From CAMAXB01 sp964476565 (lineage in GTDB: Bacteria; Verrucomicrobiota; Verrucomicrobiia; Opitutales; Opitutaceae): 64,000 nt of DNA. Within the stretch, counting starts at the first letter, position 1; each line of letters begins with the position of its first letter. The stretch lies in the NCBI GenBank assembly GCA_964476565.1, contig CAYZBG010000001.1, positions 1-64,000 on the forward strand. The letters are read 5' to 3'. Shown piece after piece: positions 8,422-17,312 of the stretch. A program made the translations under genes and the position numbers. The notes beneath the pieces were generated by a model. It was given only the letters and a program-made list of their open reading frames with translations. It made no database searches and was not told the origin of the DNA.

Positions 8422-10092
8422 TTAGGGGGCTACCGGAGCCGTTTTGGCGAGCTCAGTCTCCACCAACTCCCGCAGGTAAGCCGTGGCGTTGCGGGACCCG
8501 TTGAATTGGGCGATCTGCGTACGGATCAAGCTGTACTGCGGATTGGCTTCGGAGGTGTCGGGCAGCTGCTTGCCGGCGGCGTGGACCAGAAGGCCCGCGC
8601 TTCCGCTCAGGATCAGGTCCGAGATGTCACCTTGCTGAAGGCTCTCGAGGCTGCCGAAGACGGCTTGATTCAAATCGGCGGGGGGATTCTGCAGGGTAAA
8701 GGCGGCGATGGACTTCGTTTCCACCTTCAGACCGGCGGTGGCGGCGGCCGCGGAGGCAGCCTGGTCGAACGCTTCACCCGCCTTGACGCGCAGGGCGATG
8801 TTTTCGCGCAAGGTCCGGCCCAAGGCCATGAACTGCTTGCGTTTCTCGTCGGCCACAAAATCCGCGCGAACGCGGTCAACCACCTCGGTGAAGGTGGGGG
8901 CGCGGGACGGAATGCTCTCGTGCCAGAACAGGATGGCGGCTCCGGTCGGGGTGGGCAGGGCGTCCGAGAAGTGGCGCTGGGCGTTGAGGCGCAGGGCTTC
9001 GGCACCGATCTGCGGATTGCCACCGAGTTCGGCTGGGACGTTGTTGGTGCCGAAAGGGGGGAGGGGCTTGAGCGCGAGATTGCGCTGGGCGAGGAAATCC
9101 GTGACCCCGGCCTGGGCGACCTTGCCCTCAAAGAGGGCGAGGCTGAGATCGCTGGCGGCGGTGACGGCCTGCTGCCGGGCGCGATTGAGGCGGAGCTCGG
9201 CTTCCACCTGAGGACGCACGGCTTGGAAATCGGCCTCGGTGGTTTCGCCGGGCGCGACCGTCGGGCTGGCCGGGGTGGCATTCGGCTTCGGAAAACGGAA
9301 TGAGTTGGCCTGGTAGTAGGAACGGACCTCGTCGTCGGTCAGGTTGACCGATCCGATGAAGGCCGACGCGGGGACCTCAACGTAGCTGGCGCGGACCTGC
9401 GGCGGCACCTGGTAGCGGAAGGCGTTGGTTTCGAAGAACGCAGTGAGCTGGGCATCGCTGGCCGACACGGTCGGGTTGTAAGCGGCGTAGTCGAACTGGG
9501 CGACCCCGAGCGTCCAGGACGTCTCGGCGCGCGTCAGTTCGGATTTCACCTCGGACGGCAGGACGTAGCCCGGGCCGGCGAGCAGCCGCTGCACGCGCTG
9601 ATACCGCAGGTCGTCGGCGAGCACGCGGCTGATGTCACCTTCCGAAACCTGTGGATTGGTCTTCAGGTTGTCGCGGAATTGCTGATACCGCGTGGCGTCG
9701 AACTCGCCCTGCGGACCGGCGAAGGCCCCGAGGCCGCGGATGAACTCGGTCAGCTCGGAATCGGTGGGATTCGGGAGATTCATCTCCCGGGCGAGATGCA
9801 GGCCGGTGTGGCGCATGAGCGCGTATTCCTGCATGCGTTCCTCGTCGAGGGCGGGGTAACCGGCCTGGAGGAACACGCTCAGACCCGCGTCGCCGAAGAC
9901 CCGCGAGCTCTCCTCCTCGGAGCTCAGATTGACGCCGAAGAAGGGCCGCGGCTGGGCCCGGGGCGTGGTCCCCATACCGAGGCCCATGCCCGGTGCGAAA
10001 TAGATGACGAAGGAGACGATGATGAACACCAGCAGCACTGCGAACATCGCACGGAAGTGCTTCTGGAACGTGATCTGAATCCAGGAAATCAT
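8422..10092 (-). CDS. PpiD/SurA-like membrane-anchored periplasmic foldase
   Basis: The 556-residue protein has the PpiD plan: a short cytoplasmic N-terminus, one membrane helix at about residues 15-35 (AMFAVLLVFIIVSFVIYFAP), then a large periplasmic part with a SurA-N-like helical domain (about residues 60-210). The C-terminal half is helical. I do not see a convincing parvulin active site: the segment around residues 270-440, where it would sit, has no clear cis-trans isomerase signature. It may therefore act only as a chaperone for outer-membrane or secreted proteins. It ends just before an intrinsic terminator, so it is the last or only gene of its unit. Confidence 0.8.
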   Translation of the reverse strand: MISWIQITFQKHFRAMFAVLLVFIIVSFVIYFAPGMGLGMGTTPRAQPRPFFGVNLSSEEESSRVFGDAGLSVFLQAGYPALDEERMQEYALMRHTGLHLAREMNLPNPTDSELTEFIRGLGAFAGPQGEFDATRYQQFRDNLKTNPQVSEGDISRVLADDLRYQRVQRLLAGPGYVLPSEVKSELTRAETSWTLGVAQFDYAAYNPTVSASDAQLTAFFETNAFRYQVPPQVRASYVEVPASAFIGSVNLTDDEVRSYYQANSFRFPKPNATPASPTVAPGETTEADFQAVRPQVEAELRLNRARQQAVTAASDLSLALFEGKVAQAGVTDFLAQRNLALKPLPPFGTNNVPAELGGNPQIGAEALRLNAQRHFSDALPTPTGAAILFWHESIPSRAPTFTEVVDRVRADFVADEKRKQFMALGRTLRENIALRVKAGEAFDQAASAAAATAGLKVETKSIAAFTLQNPPADLNQAVFGSLESLQQGDISDLILSGSAGLLVHAAGKQLPDTSEANPQYSLIRTQIAQFNGSRNATAYLRELVETELAKTAPVAP

Positions 10093-10207
10093 AGAGGTAA
10101 ACCGGCGACCCTAGGTCGTCGAAGGGGGGTGTCAATGGCAGGGTGAGTGGGGCGGGCACGACCCGGATGACCAGCGCCGCGGCCCCGGGGCGGCCGGGAG
10201 GTCAGGC

Positions 10208-11755
10208 TTACGAGCGCCGCTCTCCGAGTGCAAACGGCGGGCGCGAAGAATCGATCGGGTGTTCCTTGAACAGGGTTTCGATCGATTTCTGGAAGAAGTC
10301 CCCGCGAACCAACGTACCCGTTTCGGCGTCGTAGCGCGAGACGATGGGGTCGATCTCCGCGAGCGTCGGGCCGTCCGGGTCTTCACCGAAATCGTCGTCG
10401 AGGCGTTTGAAGTCGGCGAGGGTGATCCGACCCAGCGGACGCGAAGGCTGGTAGCGGAAATCGGTGGCGGCTTCGCCGCTCGCCGGGGGCACAGGGGTGA
10501 GAAGGTTCATGCTCACGAGCCGGTTGAGGCACTCATTCAACACCTGGGCGGGCACGGTGAGCATGCGCCCGAGCTGCGACGCGGTGCACGGCGGAAGGCA
10601 GTCGTTGAAGCGCCGGCAGATGGTCAGCAGGACGATGAGGGAAAGACGTTCCCGCATGGACTCGGCGAGGGTTGTCCAAGCGGCTTGGGAGTTGCGGAAG
10701 TTCACGTTCTGGACCGCGTAGCTGACCTGGCCTCCGAGCAGCACGAAAAACCAGAAAATATAGAGCCCGAACATCATGATCGGGAGAATGCCGAGCGAAC
10801 CGTACAGGCTGGTGTTGAGCACGACACGCCGCACGTAGAGGAACGCGAGGAAGTTGTTTAGCACGATCAGCAGGGTCACCACGAGTGCGCCGATGAAGGC
10901 GGCCCGCCAGAGTACGCGGGTGTTGGGAATCGTGCGGTAAAAGACGGTGAGGACGCCGACGAGCAGTACGAGCGAGCCGGCCGGCAGCATGAGCTTCAGC
11001 AGTTGGCTGACCTCCGAACCGAAGGGGATCTTCGCTTCCAGGGCACCGAGCACGGCACTGGCGGACAGGCCGGTCACCGCGGCAAAGAAAAGCACGGCGC
11101 CGAGCGTCAGCACGGTCCAGTAGAACACGATCCGCATGAGCCACGAGCGGCCCCGCCGCACGCCCCAGATCTCGTTGAACGCCGTCTCCACCGACGTGAA
11201 CAGTTGCAGCACGATGATGATCAGGGTCAGCGCACCGATGGCGCCGACGGCGCTGTTGCTGGCATTGTCCACGAACCCGTCGATCAGCTTCACGAGCTCG
11301 GGATTGACCTCGACCACCTCGCCTTCGCGCGCCGCCGGCGGCGCCGGTTGCGGCGTGTTCAACGTGGTCGCGGTGAGAATGTCGGAGGGGGGCTGACTAC
11401 CGGACGCGGGCGGTGCCTTCAGCTGCTCGTATTGGGTAATCTGAGGCGCAACGAACTTGATCAGGTTGTTCAGGGTCTTGACCGCGAGGTCGTCGTCCTG
11501 GCGGTCGATCGCGAAGCCAGCCACGAGCATCGCAATGGCGACGAGGGGGCCGAGGCCCAGCAACGAGCTGAAGCTGAGGGCGGCGGCGCGGCTGAGGGCA
11601 TTGTTCTCACCGATACCCGTCCAAGTGATGGATACGATGCGCAGCAAGGCGTGCAACCGTCCGCGCGGCGACTTGTCGCCTAAAGCCGAGGGCCGCCAGA
11701 TCTCGTATTGAAACAGGCGCTGCAGCGTCCGCCAGTGTTGCACAATCCGAGGCAT
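10208..11755 (-). CDS. YihY/BrkB (UPF0761) family inner-membrane protein
   Basis: The 515-residue protein has the YihY/virulence factor BrkB core. NNALSRAAALSFSSLLGLGPL forms the first conserved helix, and GVLTVFYRTIPNTRVLWRAAFIGA is the typical central motif, with about six membrane segments between residues 50 and 350. It is longer than E. coli YihY. The extra parts are a Pro/Ala-rich extracytoplasmic loop at about residues 105-150 and a C-terminal cytoplasmic domain (about residues 365-515) that resembles a winged helix (LSLIVLLTICRRF and the following helices). The family's function is unsettled; the old claim that BrkB is RNase BN is wrong. A GYF-domain gene lies just upstream on the same strand, with a 25 bp gap. 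Confidence 0.85.
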   Translation of the reverse strand: MPRIVQHWRTLQRLFQYEIWRPSALGDKSPRGRLHALLRIVSITWTGIGENNALSRAAALSFSSLLGLGPLVAIAMLVAGFAIDRQDDDLAVKTLNNLIKFVAPQITQYEQLKAPPASGSQPPSDILTATTLNTPQPAPPAAREGEVVEVNPELVKLIDGFVDNASNSAVGAIGALTLIIIVLQLFTSVETAFNEIWGVRRGRSWLMRIVFYWTVLTLGAVLFFAAVTGLSASAVLGALEAKIPFGSEVSQLLKLMLPAGSLVLLVGVLTVFYRTIPNTRVLWRAAFIGALVVTLLIVLNNFLAFLYVRRVVLNTSLYGSLGILPIMMFGLYIFWFFVLLGGQVSYAVQNVNFRNSQAAWTTLAESMRERLSLIVLLTICRRFNDCLPPCTASQLGRMLTVPAQVLNECLNRLVSMNLLTPVPPASGEAATDFRYQPSRPLGRITLADFKRLDDDFGEDPDGPTLAEIDPIVSRYDAETGTLVRGDFFQKSIETLFKEHPIDSSRPPFALGERRS

Positions 11756-11780
11756 ACGCGCGTTGCCGGACAGGCCGCCG

Positions 11781-12539
11781 TCAGGTGGCCCGGGTGAGCA
11801 TCAAGTAGGCGAAGCCGCCCATGCCGCCGACCGCGAGCAGGGCGGCGAGGAGCACGCTGGCCATGCGGGTAAAGACGGTGCAGAAGTAAAGGCCGACCGA
11901 ACCGGCGGCCACGGCGAGGAAGAGATTGGACTCCATCTGCGTCCAGAACAGGAAGCCGAGGAATCCGAAACCCAAGGCGGCGCGGAAGCGCAGGAAAGGA
12001 TAAATCGCCGCGGTCTGCAGGACGAGGAGGAGGAACAGCACGAGGTCGAGCGCGCCGAGCAGGGCGAACGGCTGGAGGAGGAGCTTCGCGTAGTCGCCGC
12101 TGGAGATCAGATCGATGGACGGGAGCAGGAGCCCCACGGCGCTGGCGGCCAGGGCGAGGGTGGCGGCGTACATGCCCATCTTGGCGGCACGGGCGAAGGC
12201 TTCGATGGGGTCCGATTTATCCTTGGTATCCGCGGTGCGGCCTTCCGCGGCGGCCAGCATATCGTTGACCTCGATCGGCTTCGCGTCATCGCGCTGAACG
12301 TTCAAAGCCGCGATGGTTTCCTTGGGCTTGATCTTGAGCGGCTTCTTTTCCGGGAAGAGCGCCGCCATGAGCGCGGCATTGTCTCCGACGGCAACCCACT
12401 GCTCCGTGGACGCCTCGTAGTACAGGGTCGATCCGTCCACTTGGCCGGCTTCGGCCAGGGAAATCAGCTGTTCTTGATTAAACGGACCGCGCGCGTCGGT
12501 CTCGGTCGCACTGCGGATATAAAATTCCTGCGTGGCCAT
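11781..12539 (-). CDS. GYF-domain (DUF4339) membrane protein
   Basis: The first 60 or so residues of this 252-residue protein form a GYF_2/DUF4339 domain. FYIRSATETDARGPFNQEQL and the later YYEASTEQWVAVGD match the family pattern of a ligand-binding GYF fold. A charged linker (about residues 65-115) follows, then four to five hydrophobic segments to the C-terminus (ALGFGFLGFLFW, VLLAALLAVGGMGGFAYLML). DUF4339 domains often sit at the cytoplasmic end of bacterial membrane proteins. They are thought to bind proline-rich peptides, but no partner is known here. It is probably co-transcribed with argS upstream (54 bp) and the YihY gene downstream (25 bp). Confidence 0.78.
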   Translation of the reverse strand: MATQEFYIRSATETDARGPFNQEQLISLAEAGQVDGSTLYYEASTEQWVAVGDNAALMAALFPEKKPLKIKPKETIAALNVQRDDAKPIEVNDMLAAAEGRTADTKDKSDPIEAFARAAKMGMYAATLALAASAVGLLLPSIDLISSGDYAKLLLQPFALLGALDLVLFLLLVLQTAAIYPFLRFRAALGFGFLGFLFWTQMESNLFLAVAAGSVGLYFCTVFTRMASVLLAALLAVGGMGGFAYLMLTRAT

Positions 12540-12593
12540 TCGCCGGGGAGGGTGCGGAGCGGGGGACGGTGCGGCAAGCTGTTTTCCGCCGCC

Positions 12594-14351
12594 TTACATC
12601 CGTTCCAGGGTCCGGAGTCCGAGCAACCGGAGCCCCGTTTCCAGCACCAACAGGGTGCGAGCGCACAGCAGGAGGCGGCGGGCGCGCACCGCCGCTTCGT
12701 CGACGATGACCTTGTCGGCCGCGTAGAAGGAGCTGAACTCGCCGGCGAGCTCGTACAGGTAGGTGCAGAGAAAGTGCGGACGCAACTGGCCGGTGGTCAG
12801 ATTCAGCGCACTGGCGAAGGCCGTGAGTTTGCGGGCGAGCGCGATCTCGGAGGCGGTCTCCGGTGCCGTCGCTCCGGCGGTGGCCGTTGGGTCCAGGGGG
12901 TCGAGGCCGGCCTTGCGGAAGATGGAACGGATCCGCGTGACGGCGTACAGGAGGTACGGGGCGGTATTGCCCTCGAAGGCGAGAATCTTGTCCCAACTGA
13001 AGATGTAGTCGCTGCTGCGGTTCTGGGCGAGGTCGGCGTAGCGGACGGCGCCGATGCCCACGGCGGCGGCGATCTCCCGGCGCTCCTCGGCCGGCAGTTC
13101 GGGCGCTTTTTCGGTGACCAGGGCGAAGGCGCGTTCCTCGGCTTCGGCAAGGAGGGCCTTGAGTTTGATCGGATCGCCGGAGCGTGTCTTGATCGCCTTG
13201 CCGTCTTCCCCCAGAATCGAGCCGAAGGTGACGTGTTCGAAGGCGGGCAGCGGGCGGCCGGTCTTGGCAAACCACTTCTGCGTGGTGAGCCAGAGTTGTT
13301 CGAAGTGGTCGCTCTGCCGCGTGTCGGTCAGAACGGCGATCGCATCGGCTTTGAAATGCTCCACGCGGTAGAGCATGGTGGCGAGATCCGTCGAGGCGTA
13401 GTTGGCCGCGCCGTCGGATTTGCGGATGATGAAGGGCTGGGTCTTGAAGCGCGGGTGCTCGGGATGGAAAACCACCAGGGCGCCCTGCGAGATCTCGGCC
13501 AGACCGGTCTGCGTCAGCTCGTCGTAGACGCGCTGCAACTTGTCGTTGTAGAAACTCTCGCCCAGCTCGTGGTCAAAGTGGATGTCCAGCTTGCGGTAGA
13601 TCTCCTGGAAGGCGCCGGAGCTGATGGCGTTGATCTTTTCCCACAGGGCCCGGTTTTCGGCATCGCCGGACTGGAGCTTGACCAGTTCGGCCCGGGCGCC
13701 GTCGAGGGCTGCGGGATCGGCCTTCGTTGCGGCGTCGGCGGCCTTGTAGATCCGTTCGAGTTCTTCGAGCGGATCGGATGCGAGGGCGGCGTCATTTCGC
13801 AGGTGCCGGTAACCCCAGATCAGCTTGCCGAACTGGGTGCCCCAATCGCCGATGTGATTGTCGCGAATGACCTCGGCCCCGCAGAATGCGAGGAGGCGGC
13901 AGATGGCTTCTCCGATGACCATGCCGCGCACATGCCCCACGTGCAATTGTTTGGCGGTGTTGGGTGAGCTGAAATCAACCACGTACCGCTTGTTGTGGTA
14001 AAGCGACGCGGCTCCGGATTTGAGATGCGCTTCCGAATCGTAAGCGATCAGCCAGCCCAACAAGGCGGCAGGTTTGAGGGAAAAATTGAGGAATCCGGGG
14101 CCGGCAATCGCAACGTCGCACGCGGCCTTCACCTCCGCGGGCAGAGCCTGGACGACGGACTCGGCGACGGCGCGCGGGTTCAGTTTCGCTTGTTTGGCGT
14201 AAGGCAGCACCCCGTTTGCCTGGAAATCGCCGTGCTTCGGATCGGCGGCGCGCACGTCCGGATTGAACCGCGCCGCGTCCAAGCCTGCCGACGCGGCGGC
14301 ACGGCGAAGGGCAGCGTCCAGATCGGCGGCAAAGTTGAAGGAAACGTCCAT
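12594..14351 (-). CDS. argS: Arginine--tRNA ligase
   Basis: This class I synthetase of 585 residues charges tRNA-Arg. The HIGH motif is HVGH in NTAKQLHVGHVRGMV. The N-terminal Add-1 domain (about residues 1-110), which recognises the tRNA D-loop, precedes it. The KMSKS position is replaced by KTRSGDPIKL, as in the subgroup of ArgRS that lacks canonical KMSKS. The C-terminal helical anticodon-binding domain ends in LETGLRLLGLRTLERM, with the usual terminal methionine. I chose the ATG at 14351; a start 12 codons earlier adds residues that do not look like the family. It heads a minus-strand unit with the GYF and YihY genes. Confidence 0.95.
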   Translation of the reverse strand: MDVSFNFAADLDAALRRAAASAGLDAARFNPDVRAADPKHGDFQANGVLPYAKQAKLNPRAVAESVVQALPAEVKAACDVAIAGPGFLNFSLKPAALLGWLIAYDSEAHLKSGAASLYHNKRYVVDFSSPNTAKQLHVGHVRGMVIGEAICRLLAFCGAEVIRDNHIGDWGTQFGKLIWGYRHLRNDAALASDPLEELERIYKAADAATKADPAALDGARAELVKLQSGDAENRALWEKINAISSGAFQEIYRKLDIHFDHELGESFYNDKLQRVYDELTQTGLAEISQGALVVFHPEHPRFKTQPFIIRKSDGAANYASTDLATMLYRVEHFKADAIAVLTDTRQSDHFEQLWLTTQKWFAKTGRPLPAFEHVTFGSILGEDGKAIKTRSGDPIKLKALLAEAEERAFALVTEKAPELPAEERREIAAAVGIGAVRYADLAQNRSSDYIFSWDKILAFEGNTAPYLLYAVTRIRSIFRKAGLDPLDPTATAGATAPETASEIALARKLTAFASALNLTTGQLRPHFLCTYLYELAGEFSSFYAADKVIVDEAAVRARRLLLCARTLLVLETGLRLLGLRTLERM

Positions 14352-14538
14352 CCCTTCACTCAACGCGCCAGCTTGTCCCGCGTGCAAGCGAGGAGTTCGT
14401 TTCTACCGGAGAACCCCTGCGGACCGGCACGCCTTGACCGGCTGCGGATGAGGGTTCGTACGGTTGGGTTTAAATTGTTTTAAAGGATTGAATGATAGAG
14501 ATATGCGATCGAGTCGCTCGCTATAAGCAGGGGTAATT

Positions 14539-14571
14539 TTGACTCGACAACCCAAGATTTGACCGTATAAC
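14539..14571 (+). promoter_or_regulatory. Possible sigma70-type promoter for the phosphorylase gene
   Basis: This AT-rich island lies in an otherwise GC-rich spacer. TATAAC at 14566-14571 is a good -10 box, and TCGACA at 14544-14549 sits 16 bp upstream as a -35. TTGACT at 14539 is a better hexamer but its 21 bp spacer is too long. The rest of the 270 bp divergent spacer with argS (14352-14621) shows nothing else I can name. Confidence 0.4.
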
Positions 14572-14621
14572 CGTAATCTTTTACGGGCCAACAGGCCTCT
14601 GGAGATATTCACAGCACACAC

Positions 14622-15965
14622 ATGACGAAACGCACTCTGCCTCCTCGTAGGTTCATTAAGCCGACGTTCGAGTTTCTGATCGAGAAGAAGCGCGACGGCG
14701 GCGAATTCACCCAGGAAGAAATTCGCTACATCATCGATAGCACCCTCGATGGGGAGATGCCGGAGCACCAGCTCTCCGCGTTGTTGATGGCGATTTATTT
14801 CCAGCAGATGTCCGCCCAGGAGACGGCGGAGCTGACCGAGGAGATGATGCTTTCCGGCGAGGTGATCGACCTGTCGAGCATCGCGAAGCCCAAGATCGAC
14901 AAGTACTCGACGGGCGGCGTGGGCGACAAGACTTCCCTCGTGCTGGTTCCTCTCGCGATGGCCAGCGGGGTGGTCGTGCCGATGATGTCCGGCTTGGAGC
15001 ACGATTACGTGATCAACACGCTCGACAAGTTGGCGGCGTTTCCGGGCTTCAAGGGGCATCTGTCGATCGACCAGTTCACGAGCCAGCTCTCGCGGATCGG
15101 TGGCGCCATTGTGGCGCAGGATGAAAAACTGGCCCCCGCGGACGCTAAGTTTTACGAGGTGCGCAAGGCCACCGGTACGATCCCGAGCCTGCCGCTGATC
15201 ACGGGTTCAGTCTTGTCCAAGAAGCTCGCCGAAGGTTCCGAGGGCTTGGTCATCGACGTGAAGTGGGGCAATGGCTCCTTCATCAAGGATCTGGAGCAGG
15301 CCAAGCAACTGGCCCGTTCGATGACCCGCGTCGGCCGCTCGATGAAGCGCCGCTGCGTGGCGCTGGTGACGGACATGAATCAGCCCTTGGGCGACACCGT
15401 CGGCACGTCGTTGGAAATCAAGGAGGCCATCCAGCTGCTGAAGGGCGAGGGACCGGAAGACATGAAGGAACTCGTGCTCAAGCTCGGTATGGAAATCGTT
15501 CGTCTGGCCGGCGTCGCGGGATCGACCTTGTCGGCCAAGCAGACGGTCCAGCGCCATCTCACCGATGGTTCGGCCCTCGAAAAGTTCAAGGAACTGGTGA
15601 AGGCGCAGGGTGGTGACACCACCTTCATCGACCACCCGGAAAAGTTCCCGCAGGCGAAGCACATTCGGAAGCTGCCCGCCCCGAAGCGCGGCTACGTCCA
15701 CACGATCAATGCCGCCATGATTGCCCGGGGCGTGCACCTCCTCGGCGCGGGCCGCGACGACAACCACGGGAAGATCGATCACGCCGTGGGCGTTTCCGAG
15801 ATCCGCAAGGTGGGTACGCAGGTCAAGCAGGGCGAGCCGTTGATGATGATCCATTACAACGACGAGTCGAAGCTCGAGCAGGCCTTGGAGTACTTCAAGA
15901 ACGCCTACCGCCTCGCGCCGAAGCGCCCGACACCGCCGCCGCTGGTGGTGGAACGCGTCGCGTAA
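14622..15965 (+). CDS. Thymidine/pyrimidine-nucleoside phosphorylase family protein, divergent active site
   Basis: The 447-residue protein has the three-part fold of the family: N-terminal helical domain, phosphate-binding KxSTGGVGD loop at residues 94-102, alpha/beta domain, and C-terminal PYNP domain (about residues 350-435). Pyrimidine-contacting residues equivalent to E. coli Arg171, Ser186 and Lys190 are kept as Arg181, Ser196 and Lys200. Two other active-site parts are not. The His next to the phosphate lysine is Tyr95, and the near-invariant GRGLGHTGGT loop is replaced by a differently spaced GLEHDYVINT at 124-133. The enzyme should still split a nucleoside with phosphate, but its base or sugar preference may differ. 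It is a single-gene unit ended by a strong terminator at 15996. Confidence 0.85.
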   Translation: MTKRTLPPRRFIKPTFEFLIEKKRDGGEFTQEEIRYIIDSTLDGEMPEHQLSALLMAIYFQQMSAQETAELTEEMMLSGEVIDLSSIAKPKIDKYSTGGVGDKTSLVLVPLAMASGVVVPMMSGLEHDYVINTLDKLAAFPGFKGHLSIDQFTSQLSRIGGAIVAQDEKLAPADAKFYEVRKATGTIPSLPLITGSVLSKKLAEGSEGLVIDVKWGNGSFIKDLEQAKQLARSMTRVGRSMKRRCVALVTDMNQPLGDTVGTSLEIKEAIQLLKGEGPEDMKELVLKLGMEIVRLAGVAGSTLSAKQTVQRHLTDGSALEKFKELVKAQGGDTTFIDHPEKFPQAKHIRKLPAPKRGYVHTINAAMIARGVHLLGAGRDDNHGKIDHAVGVSEIRKVGTQVKQGEPLMMIHYNDESKLEQALEYFKNAYRLAPKRPTPPPLVVERVA

Positions 15966-15995
15966 CGGCATTCGCGTAGCCGACGAGAGCCTTTC

Positions 15996-16029
15996 GAGCC
16001 GACCGGTGTTGCCGGTCGGCTCTTTTTTT
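15996..16029 (+). terminator. Strong intrinsic terminator after the phosphorylase gene
   Basis: An 11 bp perfect stem (GAGCCGACCGG at 15996-16006 with CCGGTCGGCTC at 16012-16022), a 5-base loop and seven Ts. It begins 30 bp past the stop codon and ends 14 bp before the next start. Confidence 0.93.
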
Positions 16030-16043
16030 GTCCACGCTGCACC

Positions 16044-17291
16044 ATGTCCGATTTGCCGCCCTCCGAACCTGTTGAACCGCCGGGCAAGGCGCCGCCGGTG
16101 TATGACCGCGCCACCTGGGTGCGGCCGTGGGCGCAGCTGAAGTATTTCACCTTCCAGCCGGCCATCTTTCCGCGGCTCTTGGGCCAGGTTTCGCCCGACG
16201 CGCGGCCGGGGGACTTCGTCAACGTCTATGACAAGAACGGCCAGCTGGCCGGGGGCGGTCTCTACAATCCCCGCGCCAAGATTCCCTTGCGGGTCGTCTG
16301 CCACTCCACCGAACCGGTCACCGAGGCGTACTTTGAGACCGCCCTGCGCCGCGCGGTTGCGCTGCGTCGCGAGCTCTTCAAGCTCGACGAGGTCACCGAT
16401 GCGTACCGGCTGATCAATTCGGACGGCGATGGCCTGAGCGGACTGACGATTGACCGCTATGGCGACACGCTGCTCTGCGAAGTGACCTCGCTCGGGGTGG
16501 CACAACGTCTTCCGCGCTGGTTGCCGCTCTTGCACGCACTGACGGGAACCCGATTTGCCCGGGTGCACGTCGATCACGATCTCGGCAGCCTCGAAGGCAT
16601 CCGTCCTTCCGTGTTCAACGAGACCAACGCCGCTGCACCGACCAAGGTGAAGATTCGCGAACACGGGATTCGTTTCGAAGTGGATTTTGCAGAGGGGCAC
16701 AAGACGGGCTTTTTCTGCGATCAGCGGGACAACCGCCGGGCCTTTGCGCGGTTTGCCCGCGATGCGCGTGTGCTCGATCTCTGTTCGTACACCGGCGGCT
16801 TTTCGCTGAACGCCAAGGTGACCGGGGGTGCTGCGGACGTCACGGCGGTCGACCTCGACGAAGCCGCCATCGCCCAGGCCAAGCGCAATGCGAACCTGAA
16901 CCAGGCGCGCATCAAGTTCGTTCACGCCGACGCCTTCGCCTACGCGCGGCAGATGCAGCAGAACGGAGAGACGTGGGATGTGGTGATGCTGGACCCGCCG
17001 AAGTTCATCTTCACCCGCGACGAGCACGGCAACTGGGAGGGGCGGCAGAAATACGAGGATCTCAACCTGCTCGCCATCTCGCTCGTCAAACCAGGAGGGA
17101 TCTTCGTCACGTGCTCATGCTCCGGACTGCTCAGTCTGGAGGATTTCGAAGCGCACGTGATCAAGGCGGCACACCGCCAGCATCGGCGGCTGCAGTTCTT
17201 TGATCGCACCGGCCCCGGCCCCGACCATCCGGTGTTTTCGAACTGCCTCGAGAGCCGTTACCTCAAGGTGCTTTGGTCGCGGGTCCTGTGA
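16044..17291 (+). CDS. RlmI-like class I SAM-dependent rRNA methyltransferase
   Basis: The 415-residue protein matches the RlmI/YccW family, which makes m5C on 23S rRNA (C1962 in E. coli). An N-terminal PUA-like part includes GDFVNVYDKNGQLAGGGLYN. It is followed by the EEHD-type linker (NSDGDGLSGLTIDRYGD) and a Rossmann methyltransferase domain with VLDLCSYTGGFSLNA (SAM motif I), AVDLDEAAI (motif II) and MLDPPKFI (motif IV). The C-terminal CSCSGL segment holds the catalytic-type cysteines. There is a 30-residue Pro-rich N-terminal extension before the PUA part. The exact target base is inferred from the family. It is convergent with pldA, with a 21 bp gap. Confidence 0.88.
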   Translation: MSDLPPSEPVEPPGKAPPVYDRATWVRPWAQLKYFTFQPAIFPRLLGQVSPDARPGDFVNVYDKNGQLAGGGLYNPRAKIPLRVVCHSTEPVTEAYFETALRRAVALRRELFKLDEVTDAYRLINSDGDGLSGLTIDRYGDTLLCEVTSLGVAQRLPRWLPLLHALTGTRFARVHVDHDLGSLEGIRPSVFNETNAAAPTKVKIREHGIRFEVDFAEGHKTGFFCDQRDNRRAFARFARDARVLDLCSYTGGFSLNAKVTGGAADVTAVDLDEAAIAQAKRNANLNQARIKFVHADAFAYARQMQQNGETWDVVMLDPPKFIFTRDEHGNWEGRQKYEDLNLLAISLVKPGGIFVTCSCSGLLSLEDFEAHVIKAAHRQHRRLQFFDRTGPGPDHPVFSNCLESRYLKVLWSRVL

Positions 17292-17312
17292 GCGCCGGGC
17301 CTTCGGGCCAAG

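Noticed and set aside
11763..13967. Very long open frame antisense to the GYF gene and argS
   Set aside because: It is the high-GC shadow of the argS reading frame, with no domain similarity. The opposite strand has full argS motifs.
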